From contig CAVFVJ010000008.1 in NCBI GenBank assembly GCA_963626085.1, forward strand, positions 1-64,000: a DNA stretch of 64,000 nucleotides, given 5' to 3'. This document shows, piece after piece, positions 25,906 to 34,251 of the stretch. How positions within the stretch are numbered: the stretch's first letter is position 1; the number at the start of each line of letters is the position of its first letter. This DNA is from Colivivens sp963626085 (GTDB lineage Bacteria; Bacteroidota; Bacteroidia; Bacteroidales; Bacteroidaceae). The notes under the pieces were generated by a model, which saw nothing but the letters and a program-made list of their open reading frames with translations, did no database searches and was not told where the DNA came from. The position numbers and the translations under genes are program-made.

Positions 25906-27596
25906 AGAGAGAACTGACCGACATAGAGATCAGCATCCTCGAAGAACAGGGATGCACTGCCATAAACTGGACGGACGTACTGGTGGAGGAAGACTTTATA
26001 CCTGCATACGTACGCAACGTGAGTTTCTACGGCAAGGTGGAACTCGGAAGCATGAATGGCACAGTAGACGTAGAGGAAGAGTTTCAGCGACACGCACTAC
26101 TCAACAACTGTACTCTGAATAATGTAACTATCGGTGATGACTGCTTCATCGAGAACGTGCACGGATACATATCCAATTACGATATCTCCGACCATTGCTA
26201 CATATCCAACGTGGGAGTGCTGAGTACGCAAGGGCCGTCGTCCTTCGGAAACGGCAATGTCATCGCTGTGCTCAATGAGGGTGGCGACGGCAATGTGGTG
26301 ATTTACGACAAACTAACAGCCCAACTGGCATGGCTCATGATACATTACCCTCAGATAAGAGAACTGGCACTCAGGGAGACAGACAAGTACAAGAACCTGG
26401 TACGAGGTTCAGTCGGAGAAGGTTGCCGCATCACCGGGACCAATGAGATAAGCAACGTGAACATACAACCGTACTGTGAAATACAAGGAACAGGGCGCAT
26501 AGCCAACGCCACCCTCCTCAGCAGTAGCGATGCGCCCACCTTCATCGGACCAGGCGTAATCATGGAGAACACCGTAGTGGCGATGGGAGCCACCGTCACC
26601 GACGGAGCAAAGGTCGACAACTGCTTTGTCGGAGAGTCTGTGCATATAGGCAAGGGATTTTCCGCTGAGTCATCCCTCTTCTTTGCCAACTGCTATATGG
26701 ACAATGGGGAAGCCTGCGCCGCTCTTTGCGGACCATTCTCCTGTTCTCACCATAAGTCGACCCTACTCATCGGGGGCGAGTTCTCGTTCTTCAACGCTGG
26801 GTCGAACACCAATCAGAGCAACCATGCGTACAAGATGGGTCCCATCCACTGGGGTATATTCGAAAGGGGGGCAAAGACAGCATCGGGATGTCATATCCTC
26901 TGGCCTGCACACATCGGAGTGTTCTCCATGGTAATGGGCAAACTCACGACCCACCCTCGCATCCAGAACCTGCCGTTCTCATATGTCTTGGCAACAGGTG
27001 AGAAGACTTACATAGTGCCTGGTATCAACATAAGGACTGTCGGGACATGGAGGGATGTGGACAAATGGGGCAAACGTGACCGTCGCCCACAGTCAGCGCG
27101 CAGGGACATCATCAACTTTGACTTCCCCAATCCCCACATCATACAATTTGTACTTGCAGGAAAGGAATTGCTTACTTCGCTCCAGGAACGTCAGGGATAT
27201 GACGCAGAGGAATACCGATTCGAGGGGTGCTTCATCAAACACAAGGCACTCATCGACGGGTTGAGGTACTATGACCTCGTTATTCGTCTTTACGGAGGAG
27301 AACTGCCAAAAGACGAGTGGCTCGACCTGTGCGGCATGGTCACTCCGAAGAAATCGGTGGAAGACCTTGTGTCGGATGTCGAGGACGGAGAAATAACCTC
27401 ATCTGACGAAATCATCGAGCACCTACAGACATTGTACAACCACAATAAGATGCTGTATTCATATCCACAGACAACGGACAGTCTGGCGGCACACGACGAG
27501 TGGTTAGGGATGGTCGGCAACGATGCTGAGAAGGAATACCAGATGGGTGATGTGGAGGAGACATACCTTCAGAAGTTTCTGGACAAACTAAGATAA
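25902..27596 (+). CDS. DUF4954 family protein with left-handed beta-helix repeats
   Basis: A 564-residue protein of a family confined largely to Bacteroidetes. The N-terminal half shows hexapeptide-like periodicity (DDCFIENVHGYISNYDI, TFIGPGVIMENTVVAMGA), suggesting a left-handed beta-helix as in acyl- and nucleotidyl-transferases. The rest is unassigned. It has no signal peptide. Translational coupling to hflX (ATGA overlap) suggests related regulation, perhaps stress response. I cannot name a substrate. Confidence 0.82.
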   Translation: MKRELTDIEISILEEQGCTAINWTDVLVEEDFIPAYVRNVSFYGKVELGSMNGTVDVEEEFQRHALLNNCTLNNVTIGDDCFIENVHGYISNYDISDHCYISNVGVLSTQGPSSFGNGNVIAVLNEGGDGNVVIYDKLTAQLAWLMIHYPQIRELALRETDKYKNLVRGSVGEGCRITGTNEISNVNIQPYCEIQGTGRIANATLLSSSDAPTFIGPGVIMENTVVAMGATVTDGAKVDNCFVGESVHIGKGFSAESSLFFANCYMDNGEACAALCGPFSCSHHKSTLLIGGEFSFFNAGSNTNQSNHAYKMGPIHWGIFERGAKTASGCHILWPAHIGVFSMVMGKLTTHPRIQNLPFSYVLATGEKTYIVPGINIRTVGTWRDVDKWGKRDRRPQSARRDIINFDFPNPHIIQFVLAGKELLTSLQERQGYDAEEYRFEGCFIKHKALIDGLRYYDLVIRLYGGELPKDEWLDLCGMVTPKKSVEDLVSDVEDGEITSSDEIIEHLQTLYNHNKMLYSYPQTTDSLAAHDEWLGMVGNDAEKEYQMGDVEETYLQKFLDKLR

Positions 27597-27681
27597 AAGG
27601 TTTCCGATGCTATTAAAAATCTATGTCAGCGACAAAACATAAGGAATAATTTTGTACCTTTGCCAAAATAATCAGAATCAG

Positions 27682-28515
27682 ATGAACGAGAACAACGGGG
27701 ACTTCAAGGTGGATGTCGACCAAATAATAAGGAGTAAGGCTGGAAGTAAATATAAGTACTTCCCACGGTTCGTCATCAACTGGTTGAAGAAAATACTGCA
27801 CCAGGACGAGGTTAACGCTTTCCTCACCGGACGCGGCAAAGGAATATACGGGCAGGATTTTCTGGATGAATGTGTGAGGTATCTGGAGATGGACTTGAAG
27901 GTGAATGGGCTTGACCGTCTGCCAAGCAACGAAGGAGGGCGGTACTATACAATAGTGTCCAATCATCCGCTTGGCGGAGAGGACGGAGTTGCACTGGGCA
28001 GTGTCCTCTGCCATAAGTACGACAGTAAGATCAAGTATCTGGTGAACGACGTACTCATGAACCTCAAGGGACTGGCACCGTTATGTATCCCCATCAACAA
28101 GACAGGCAACCAAAGTCGTAACTTCCCAAAGATGGTGGAGACAGCTTTCCAGTCAGACAACAACGTGCTGATGTTTCCAGCAGGACTATGTTCTCGCAAG
28201 CAAGACGGAGTGATAAAAGACCTCGACTGGAAGAAGACCTTCATCACGAAAAGCATAGAATACCAGCGTGATGTCATCCCCGTCCATTTCTCAGGACAGA
28301 ACTCAGAACGATTCTACCGCATAGCCAACCTGTGCAAGACACTTCATATCAAGGTAAATCTCGCCATGCTGTTTCTGGTTGACGAGATGTACAAGAACGT
28401 AGGCAAATCATTTACCGTCACCTTTGGCGAACCCATACCGTGGCAGACTTTCGACAAGTCGAAATCGCATGCGCAGTGGGCACAATGGGTGAAAGAAAAA
28501 GTATACGAACTATAA
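27682..28515 (+). CDS. glsA: Lysophospholipid-type acyltransferase, GlsA-like
   Basis: PlsC-fold O-acyltransferase of 277 residues with the variant acyltransferase motif NHPLGGEDG (His and Asp of the catalytic pair) and MFPAGLCSRKQDG as the later conserved block. Paired with the following GNAT gene, it matches the arrangement of glsA-glsB of Bacteroides, where the two enzymes make glycine lipids: GlsB N-acylates glycine and GlsA esterifies the 3-hydroxy group. The start MNENNGDF is chosen because a TACCTTTG -7 box lies at 27655-27662. Assignment to glycine lipid rather than another lipoamino acid rests on family and neighbourhood. Confidence 0.78.
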   Translation: MNENNGDFKVDVDQIIRSKAGSKYKYFPRFVINWLKKILHQDEVNAFLTGRGKGIYGQDFLDECVRYLEMDLKVNGLDRLPSNEGGRYYTIVSNHPLGGEDGVALGSVLCHKYDSKIKYLVNDVLMNLKGLAPLCIPINKTGNQSRNFPKMVETAFQSDNNVLMFPAGLCSRKQDGVIKDLDWKKTFITKSIEYQRDVIPVHFSGQNSERFYRIANLCKTLHIKVNLAMLFLVDEMYKNVGKSFTVTFGEPIPWQTFDKSKSHAQWAQWVKEKVYEL

Positions 28516-28520
28516 CTATT

Positions 28521-29537
28521 ATGGAAGAAATAATCGCACCAATCGACCGCCAGGTCTTGAAGTCAGAGCTGACCGAGGACAAGCGGCTCAGGTTCACTAA
28601 CCGAAGCAACAATGAGATCTATATCATAGACTGGAAAGATGCGCCCAATGTACTCAAGGAAATAGGAAGACTGCGTGAGATCGCATTCCGCGCTGCAGGA
28701 GGAGGTACAGGCAAAAGCACAGACCTTGATGAGTTTGACTTGAGCGAAAACCCATACAAGCAACTAATAGTATGGAATCCGGAAGCGGAAGAGATTATAG
28801 GGGGATACAGATATATTCTGGGCACTGACGTGCAGTTCGACACCAAGGGACAGCCCATCCTTGCCACATCCCACATGTTCAACTTCTCTGATAAGTTTAT
28901 CAAGGACTACCTGCCGTATACGGTGGAACTCGGCCGTTCGTTCGTGACACTCGAATACCAGGCTACACGCAACGATTCAAAAGGGCTATTTGCGCTTGAC
29001 AACCTATGGGACGGACTGGGTGCCTTGTCTGTAGTCATGCCCAACTGCAAATACTTCTTCGGCAAGATGACGATGTACCCATCCTACAACAGGCGTTGCC
29101 GCGACATGATACTCTATTTCCTCAACAAGCACTTCCCAGACAAGGACAAGCTCATCGTACCTATGGAGCCGCTACAGTTGGAGACTTCTCCTAAAGAGTT
29201 CGAGTCCCTCTTCTGCTACGATGACTTCAAAGACGACTATAAGGTACTCAGCCGTATCATCAGGGGTTTCGGACTGTCCATCCCACCACTGGTCAATGCG
29301 TATATGAGCCTGTCGCCCACAATGAAGATGTTCGGCACTGCCATCAACGATGGGTTCGGAGATGTGGAGGAGACCGGCATCCTCATTGCCATCGACGAGA
29401 TAACGGAGAGCAAGCGTGTGCGCCACATCGACAAGTTCGCACAGGAACACCCAGAACTGGTGGCACAATCCATCAAGGCAATGTCACGCATCACATCCGG
29501 AGTGAACAAAGTGAAGAAAACAGGCAGAAAAGACTAA
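28521..29537 (+). CDS. glsB: N-acyltransferase (GNAT/hemolysin-like), GlsB-like
   Basis: A 338-residue cytoplasmic enzyme of the OlsB/hemolysin-type GNAT family. The diagnostic segments are LREIAFRAAGGGTGKSTDLDEFD, YRYILG and the substrate strand TVELGRSFVTLEYQ. It probably transfers a 3-hydroxyacyl group to the amino group of glycine as the first step of glycine-lipid synthesis. It begins 5 bases after the GlsA-like stop; the longer in-frame start at 28440 would overlap that gene by 76 bases and is not needed. Followed by a strong terminator hairpin. Confidence 0.78.
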   Translation: MEEIIAPIDRQVLKSELTEDKRLRFTNRSNNEIYIIDWKDAPNVLKEIGRLREIAFRAAGGGTGKSTDLDEFDLSENPYKQLIVWNPEAEEIIGGYRYILGTDVQFDTKGQPILATSHMFNFSDKFIKDYLPYTVELGRSFVTLEYQATRNDSKGLFALDNLWDGLGALSVVMPNCKYFFGKMTMYPSYNRRCRDMILYFLNKHFPDKDKLIVPMEPLQLETSPKEFESLFCYDDFKDDYKVLSRIIRGFGLSIPPLVNAYMSLSPTMKMFGTAINDGFGDVEETGILIAIDEITESKRVRHIDKFAQEHPELVAQSIKAMSRITSGVNKVKKTGRKD

Positions 29538-29634
29538 ATATACCCTATATTTTTTGCATGTCTAATTAAACTATTATTACTTTACCAAGTCAAATAGACA
29601 ATTTAGTAATTAATAGGTGTTTATCATTTGCATG

Positions 29635-29680
29635 GAGTGTAGTTGCACGGGAGTGCTACTACACTCGTTTTGTTTTTGAT
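29635..29680 (+). terminator. Terminator after the glycine-lipid genes
   Basis: A 14-base stem with one mismatch (GAGTGTAGTTGCAC and GTGCTACTACACTC) with a GGGA loop spans 29635-29666. The T-rich tract GTTTTGTTTTT follows. It is a typical intrinsic terminator about 100 bases beyond glsB. Confidence 0.8.
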
Positions 29681-29854
29681 TTTGCCACCACACAAGAAGC
29701 ACACACAGGTTCAGTCGCACATGTCACCTGACTTCGACAGGTGTTGAATCCTAAAAACACAAGTTACACATTATCAGTTATCGGATCAATTTGATTGCAC
29801 TGCAATAGGTGGCGCAAAGCGTATATTTACACGTGATTTTTTCACCTATAGGTC

Positions 29855-29886
29855 TATTTTTTACTCAATCACCGCAACAATTGGAA
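29855..29886. repeat. 32-base element, copy 1 (second copy at 47508)
   Basis: 29 of 32 bases are identical to 47508-47539, in the same orientation, 17.6 kb apart. The invariant core is TCAATCACCGCAACA. Both copies lie in the window's two gene-poor stretches. Function unknown. Confidence 0.65.
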
Positions 29887-29949
29887 CCAGAGCCAGAAGA
29901 AGGCGAACGGGACTTGTCATGAGTGCAGTTGGTTTCACCGTACAGTGAA

Positions 29950-30026
29950 ACTATATCTCGATTGGAAATGACTATATACTCTCAGCCGCTTGACTATATA
30001 GTCTCGGGCTGTAGACTATATACTCT
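29950..30026. repeat. 22-base-phased direct repeats (GACTATATAxTCT)
   Basis: Three 13-base copies begin at 29970, 29992 and 30014, exactly 22 bases apart. Copies 1 and 3 are identical (GACTATATACTCT); the middle one is GACTATATAGTCT, whose first 12 bases are a perfect palindrome. A weaker fourth copy (ACTATATCTC) begins at 29950, 21 bases before the matching base of copy 1. Spacing of two helical turns puts all copies on one DNA face, as in arrays bound cooperatively by a protein. Confidence 0.72.
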
Positions 30027-30126
30027 AAGCGCCAAGAGTACATACCTGTGACTTTGCCTGATTTTCTCACGGTGTCCCACCGCACTGTTCATTTAATGTG
30101 ACGTGAGACACGTCACCTACTAATTC

Positions 30127-30163
30127 ATAAAAGCCGCAGGTGTATGTCACCTACGGCTTTTAT
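30127..30163. terminator. Terminator of the recN-TPR-cysE-methyltransferase operon
   Basis: A 16-base stem with one mismatch (ATAAAAGCCGCAGGTG and CACCTACGGCTTTTAT) has a 5-base loop. The A/T flanks allow termination in both directions; on the minus strand it follows the methyltransferase stop directly. Confidence 0.8.
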
Positions 30164-30167
30164 TGTA

Positions 30168-31781
30168 TTACTGTTTTATAGGATGTCCTTCACTGTCAAA
30201 CGACAGTCTACCTGGCTTGCGGTCAGTGCGCCTCTCCAGCTTACCGTATGCACCCTTGCCTCGACCTTTACCAAACCGTTCCGAATCATGATGTCGGTCC
30301 CCATCATCACGCCTTCCCGGCTTGAAGCCGTCTCTTGCTGGACGTTCACCCTCCTTGTCGCGCCTCGGTCTGAACGGACGTTCATGCCTTTCGCCATCCT
30401 CACGTTTATCCTTGCCGTAGGGTTTGGAGAACGGCTTGGACCTGAAGTAATGCTCGTCGTCCTTCTCATAACCGGGCTTACGGTCACCCCACTTGAAGTT
30501 ATGTCTGCCCATTTGCGGTTCCCTACTGTACACACTGTCACCAGTATCCTCCTCTTCACTCTGTTCCTGCACACGCTTATGCCCCTTAAACTTAGAGTTT
30601 CGAAGCCTGTCCTCATCAGTCTTGATGTCCAGTCCTTCACGTCTACGGTCACCGAGCTTACCCTCAAACACCTGATACTTCCTGAACTCGCATTCAAGCG
30701 ATCCGTTATAAAGGATAATACGTGTAGAAGGACGGAATCCAATCTTAGTGAAACACTCCTCATGATAACTGAGGATCCATGCGTCATTACCCACAAACGA
30801 GTGCTTTAGCACCGTTCCTATGTCGCCATACAGCCCAAGAATATCGTCAGTAGTGATACGTTCGCCATAGGGTGGGTTAGTTATCATGATTGCCTTCTCA
30901 GCCGGTTGTTGGAAGTCACGCACATCCTGTTGACTGACAGTCACAATATTACTTACGCCAGCCGACTTGACATTCTCCTGTGCCGTGAACACAGCCGCAC
31001 GGTTGATGTCAGAACCATAGATACGGTGATTGAACTCACGTTCCTGCGAGTCGTCGTTGTATATCGCCTCAAACATATCGGAATCGAAGTCCTTCCAACG
31101 CTCGAAGGCATATTCCTTACGGAACACACCCGGATAGATGTTACGAGCAATCAGAGCTGCCTCAACAAGGATTGTGCCCGAGCCACACATAGGGTCAATC
31201 AGGTCGCACTCACCGTCCCAGCCTGTAAGCATAATCATTCCTGCCGCAAGGACCTCGTTGAGCGGAGCCTTCACAGTACCCACACGATAGCCTCTCTGAT
31301 GTAAGCTCTCGCCAGAGCTGTCGAGAGAAATCGTCACGTCGTTTTCCGCTATATGAATATTGATCCGTATGTCCGGATTGGATATACTGACGTTCGGTCG
31401 CTTGCCTGTCTTCTCCCGGAAATAGTCTACGATGGCATCCTTCACACGGTAAGCGGCAAAGCGCGAATGCCTGAATTCCTCTGAAAACACCACCGCCTCG
31501 ACGATGAATGTGGAGTCATTGTCCATATACTCGCTCCATTCTATTCCCTTCACCTCATTGTACACCTCATCCGCATTCTTTGCCTTGAACTCTTTTATCG
31601 GCATAAGAATCTTGACTGCGGTACGCAGACAGAAGTTGGCGCGATAGAGCATCGTCTTGTCGCCCGAGAACGACACCATACGAATTCCCTTCTCAACATC
31701 CTCCGCACCGAGTCGTTCCAGTTCCTTTGCCAAGACATCCTCAAGACCGGCAAATGTTTTAGCTATTAGCTTACGTTTCAT
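30168..31781 (-). CDS. THUMP-domain class I RNA methyltransferase (RlmL/RlmK-like)
   Basis: SAM-dependent N2-guanine methyltransferase of 23S rRNA by family. It has a ferredoxin-like/THUMP N-terminus (about 1-160), a Rossmann methyltransferase domain with DPMCGSGTILVEA and the catalytic NPPYGER (about 301-307), then an unusual tail. Residues from about 390 to 537 are almost entirely Arg, Lys, Asp, Glu, Gly and Pro, with repeats such as RPFRPRRDKEGERPARDG, and are surely disordered, as in RNA chaperones. It is the last gene of an operon with recN, a TPR protein and cysE (13-base gap to cysE). Confidence 0.87.
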   Translation of the reverse strand: MKRKLIAKTFAGLEDVLAKELERLGAEDVEKGIRMVSFSGDKTMLYRANFCLRTAVKILMPIKEFKAKNADEVYNEVKGIEWSEYMDNDSTFIVEAVVFSEEFRHSRFAAYRVKDAIVDYFREKTGKRPNVSISNPDIRINIHIAENDVTISLDSSGESLHQRGYRVGTVKAPLNEVLAAGMIMLTGWDGECDLIDPMCGSGTILVEAALIARNIYPGVFRKEYAFERWKDFDSDMFEAIYNDDSQEREFNHRIYGSDINRAAVFTAQENVKSAGVSNIVTVSQQDVRDFQQPAEKAIMITNPPYGERITTDDILGLYGDIGTVLKHSFVGNDAWILSYHEECFTKIGFRPSTRIILYNGSLECEFRKYQVFEGKLGDRRREGLDIKTDEDRLRNSKFKGHKRVQEQSEEEDTGDSVYSREPQMGRHNFKWGDRKPGYEKDDEHYFRSKPFSKPYGKDKREDGERHERPFRPRRDKEGERPARDGFKPGRRDDGDRHHDSERFGKGRGKGAYGKLERRTDRKPGRLSFDSEGHPIKQ

Positions 31782-31794
31782 TTATTCTGATTCT

Positions 31795-32508
31795 TTATTT
31801 TCTATACTGAATTATCTTCGCGCCAGCAGGTACATCCTGCGTCACCCACACGTTACCGCCAATCACTGCCCCCTTGCCTATCGTCACACGTCCCAGAATA
31901 CTTGAGTTGGAGTAGACAATCACGTCGTCCTCCAGTATCGGATGTCTCGGAATTCCCTTTATAGGGTTGCCGTCCGTATCCAGGGGGAAACTTTTAGCTC
32001 CGAGGGTCACACCCTGATAGAGTTTGACATTGTTGCCTATGATGCTGGTCTCACCGATAACCACACCCGTTCCGTGGTCGATGGTAAAGTAATCACCTAT
32101 CTGTGCGCCAGGGTGGATATCGATACCCGTCTCCGAGTGTGCCATTTCTGTAAGCATACGAGGCACAAGCTTCACGCCCATAACCAACAATTCGTGCGCC
32201 ACACGGTAGTTCATCAAGACTTTTATAATCGGGTAACAGCATATAATCTCCTCGTAGCTGTTGGCTGCCGGGTCACCGTTATATGCAGCTACCACATCCG
32301 TGTGCAGACTCTGCCGGATGACAGGCAACTTGCCGATAAAACTGTCCGCCTTGTCCTCCTCCAGCAGTTCGGGACAGAGCAACTGTTTCAACCGAGAGAG
32401 CTTCTCCGCCTCACTCATCGTATAGTCACCGTAGTAGTCGGGAAAGAGGATGGACCTTGACAAGTCCGCTATGTCTTTTGCCGTGTTTGCCAGACGTGCA
32501 TAATTCAT
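31795..32508 (-). CDS. cysE: Serine O-acetyltransferase
   Basis: Acetylates serine with acetyl-CoA, the first step of cysteine synthesis. It has an alpha-helical N-terminal domain (about 1-130) and a left-handed beta-helix C-terminus with HSETGIDIHPGAQIGDYFTI, DHGTGVVIGET and the terminal GGNVWVTQDVPAGA. The catalytic Asp/His pair is visible in HSETGIDIHPGA and IDHGTG. The 237 residues are in range for the Bacteroidetes/EpsC type. It is 9 bases after the degenerate protease-TPR gene. Confidence 0.92.
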   Translation of the reverse strand: MNYARLANTAKDIADLSRSILFPDYYGDYTMSEAEKLSRLKQLLCPELLEEDKADSFIGKLPVIRQSLHTDVVAAYNGDPAANSYEEIICCYPIIKVLMNYRVAHELLVMGVKLVPRMLTEMAHSETGIDIHPGAQIGDYFTIDHGTGVVIGETSIIGNNVKLYQGVTLGAKSFPLDTDGNPIKGIPRHPILEDDVIVYSNSSILGRVTIGKGAVIGGNVWVTQDVPAGAKIIQYRK

Positions 32509-32517
32509 GTGTGTGTT

Positions 32518-34251
32518 CTATTTAATGTAATCTTTCATCAACTCTTTAGATATCTCGTCACCCAGTTCAATAGCCTTCTGCAGGTTCTTCTTGCCATTCT
32601 CGATATCACCCTTCTGTATCTGGGCATAACCCATTATACGGTAAGCATCCGCATTGTCAGATGAAAGTTCCAACGCCTGCATAGCAGTGGCTATACACTC
32701 GTCTATCTCGTTGACACGCAACAGGAGTCCGCTTTTCTCAACATAATACAAAGTCGTGCCGGGTGACATTCCGATAGCGGTGTTCAAGTCATCGAGTGCC
32801 TGCTGGTACATGCGTGCGCTCACCTCTAACTTCGACTTGTCGTAATAGAACTTGTCGTTCACCTTACTGTTGCTGAGGTAGGCATATTGATTGTAGTCTT
32901 GCACAGCCTCACGGTACTGACCGATACTGGCGTGCAACTGACCGCGACGCAACACGTAACTGGCTGCCTCGGCGGGCAGTGGATTCGGGAACATGGCTAT
33001 CGCACTGTCAAGTAGTTCTATCTGGATTGTCGCTGTATCACCCAAACCCTCATGGGCAAGAGATGCCGCATAGAGGATAGCCGGACTGCGCGACTCGCTG
33101 GCATTCAACTCGTCATAAATCGCCAAAGCACCTGCATAATCTCTCTTCGACATTAGGATGCGTGTCTTCAGCAGTTTGTAGGACACATCCGTAGGAGATG
33201 CAGCTATCGCCTTGTCAAGATACTCCAAAGCCACGTCATAGTTCCACTTGTCATATACAGGGGTCGGCTGGTACAGCAGTTTGGTGTAAATGACATCGGC
33301 AATACGTGAGTTTGCCACCGCCTTGTCATCACACAGTTTGTAATACTGTTGCAAGTCCCTATCCGCCTCCTCAAACCGTGTGAGGTCAATCAACGGAGTG
33401 GCACGGCGATAATAGCCTTCCGCATTGTCTGGCCAAGTCTTCACGAAGAGGTTCAACAGATCGAGGTACTCCTCGTCGTTCATTGTACTCGACTTTATAT
33501 ACAGGTACACGAGACTCTCTTCCATATTGTCGGGCAATCCCTTTGGCAAGTGTATGTTGTCAAGTGCCAGGGAGTTCATCTGCGATGAAATAGCCTGAAT
33601 CTTCAGCGTGTCGAGAAACTGCACCCCCAGTCCGTAGCCATTCATACCGATGGACGGTTGCACCGTAGCCACAACCTGTCCTTTTGCATTCAACAGTGGA
33701 GCTCCAAGACAGGACTTGTCGACTGGGTACGATAAGGTATAAAATGGGAAGGGAGGATTACCAGCCGCCTTCACCTCATTCACACGCGCTGTCTGGCATG
33801 TCTTGATCTTGTCCTTGGAATACATCATTGTGAAGAGTACCGCCCCCTCTTGAGCCTTGGACGAGGCACACTCAAGAGCTACAGTTTTCTCTGTATCCAC
33901 CTTGAAACGCACGAGCGAATAGGTGTCGTTCGCACCCAGTATGCGTTCCACTTTATTCTTCTTGCCAGACATATCCTCCACGATGGCACTGTATGCACCG
34001 TAGAATATCTCATAGTCTGCAATGGCAACACCGTCTGCAGTAACATAAAAGCCTGTGCCAGACTTCAACGGATTGCCATCTTTGTCGTATGACACAACAG
34101 ATATTATACCCTTCTGAACCTTACTTCCCCACTTAGGTACAGCCGCCTCCTGGGCATCCGCACAAGGAGACTGCAGTAGTAATAGTCCGACGGTCAGGAT
34201 GCATGTCTGTATCCACCACCGCCTAATGTCATATATATTCTTGCAGTTCAT
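32518..34251 (-). CDS. Exported protein with degenerate trypsin-like domain and TPR repeats
   Basis: A 577-residue protein with a signal peptide (about 10-33). A trypsin/HtrA-like domain (about 40-215) comes next, then tetratricopeptide repeats (about 255-577). The protease fold is recognisable from SGTGFYVTADGVAIA and the strand LGAPLLNAKGQVVA, but the catalytic residues appear lost: where GNSGGP should be it reads SCLGAP (the serine position is Leu182), and the region of the catalytic His (about 76-80) reads ADYEIF. It is therefore probably a peptide-binding, not cleaving, periplasmic scaffold. Its start overlaps the recN stop by 4 bases (ATGA), implying coupled translation. Confidence 0.83.
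   Translation of the reverse strand: MNCKNIYDIRRWWIQTCILTVGLLLLQSPCADAQEAAVPKWGSKVQKGIISVVSYDKDGNPLKSGTGFYVTADGVAIADYEIFYGAYSAIVEDMSGKKNKVERILGANDTYSLVRFKVDTEKTVALECASSKAQEGAVLFTMMYSKDKIKTCQTARVNEVKAAGNPPFPFYTLSYPVDKSCLGAPLLNAKGQVVATVQPSIGMNGYGLGVQFLDTLKIQAISSQMNSLALDNIHLPKGLPDNMEESLVYLYIKSSTMNDEEYLDLLNLFVKTWPDNAEGYYRRATPLIDLTRFEEADRDLQQYYKLCDDKAVANSRIADVIYTKLLYQPTPVYDKWNYDVALEYLDKAIAASPTDVSYKLLKTRILMSKRDYAGALAIYDELNASESRSPAILYAASLAHEGLGDTATIQIELLDSAIAMFPNPLPAEAASYVLRRGQLHASIGQYREAVQDYNQYAYLSNSKVNDKFYYDKSKLEVSARMYQQALDDLNTAIGMSPGTTLYYVEKSGLLLRVNEIDECIATAMQALELSSDNADAYRIMGYAQIQKGDIENGKKNLQKAIELGDEISKELMKDYIK

Larger units (their letters stand above)
29538..30126. other. Gene-free interval rich in inverted and direct repeats
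   Basis: About 590 bases between the glsB-like gene and the RNA methyltransferase hold no supported gene. Apart from the terminator, the 22-base-phased repeats and the shared 32-base element listed separately, I see the palindrome ACCTATAGGT (29844-29853), a 7-base hairpin GTTTCAC/GTGAAAC (29932-29951) and an 8-base hairpin GTGACGTG/CACGTCAC with a 3-base loop (30098-30116). On the minus strand a start-less frame ends in SNCCGD just at the shared element. The density of symmetry suggests regulation, an unrecognised RNA, or the remains of a mobile element. Confidence 0.6.

Noticed and set aside
29887..29985. Small Cys-containing peptide on the minus strand ending SNCCGD
   Set aside because: No ATG, GTG or TTG start in frame after the upstream stop; cannot be supported as a gene.
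29950..30026. Regularly spaced repeats considered as a CRISPR array
   Set aside because: Repeats are only 13 bases with 9-base spacers that do not behave like CRISPR spacers, and no cas gene is in the window.
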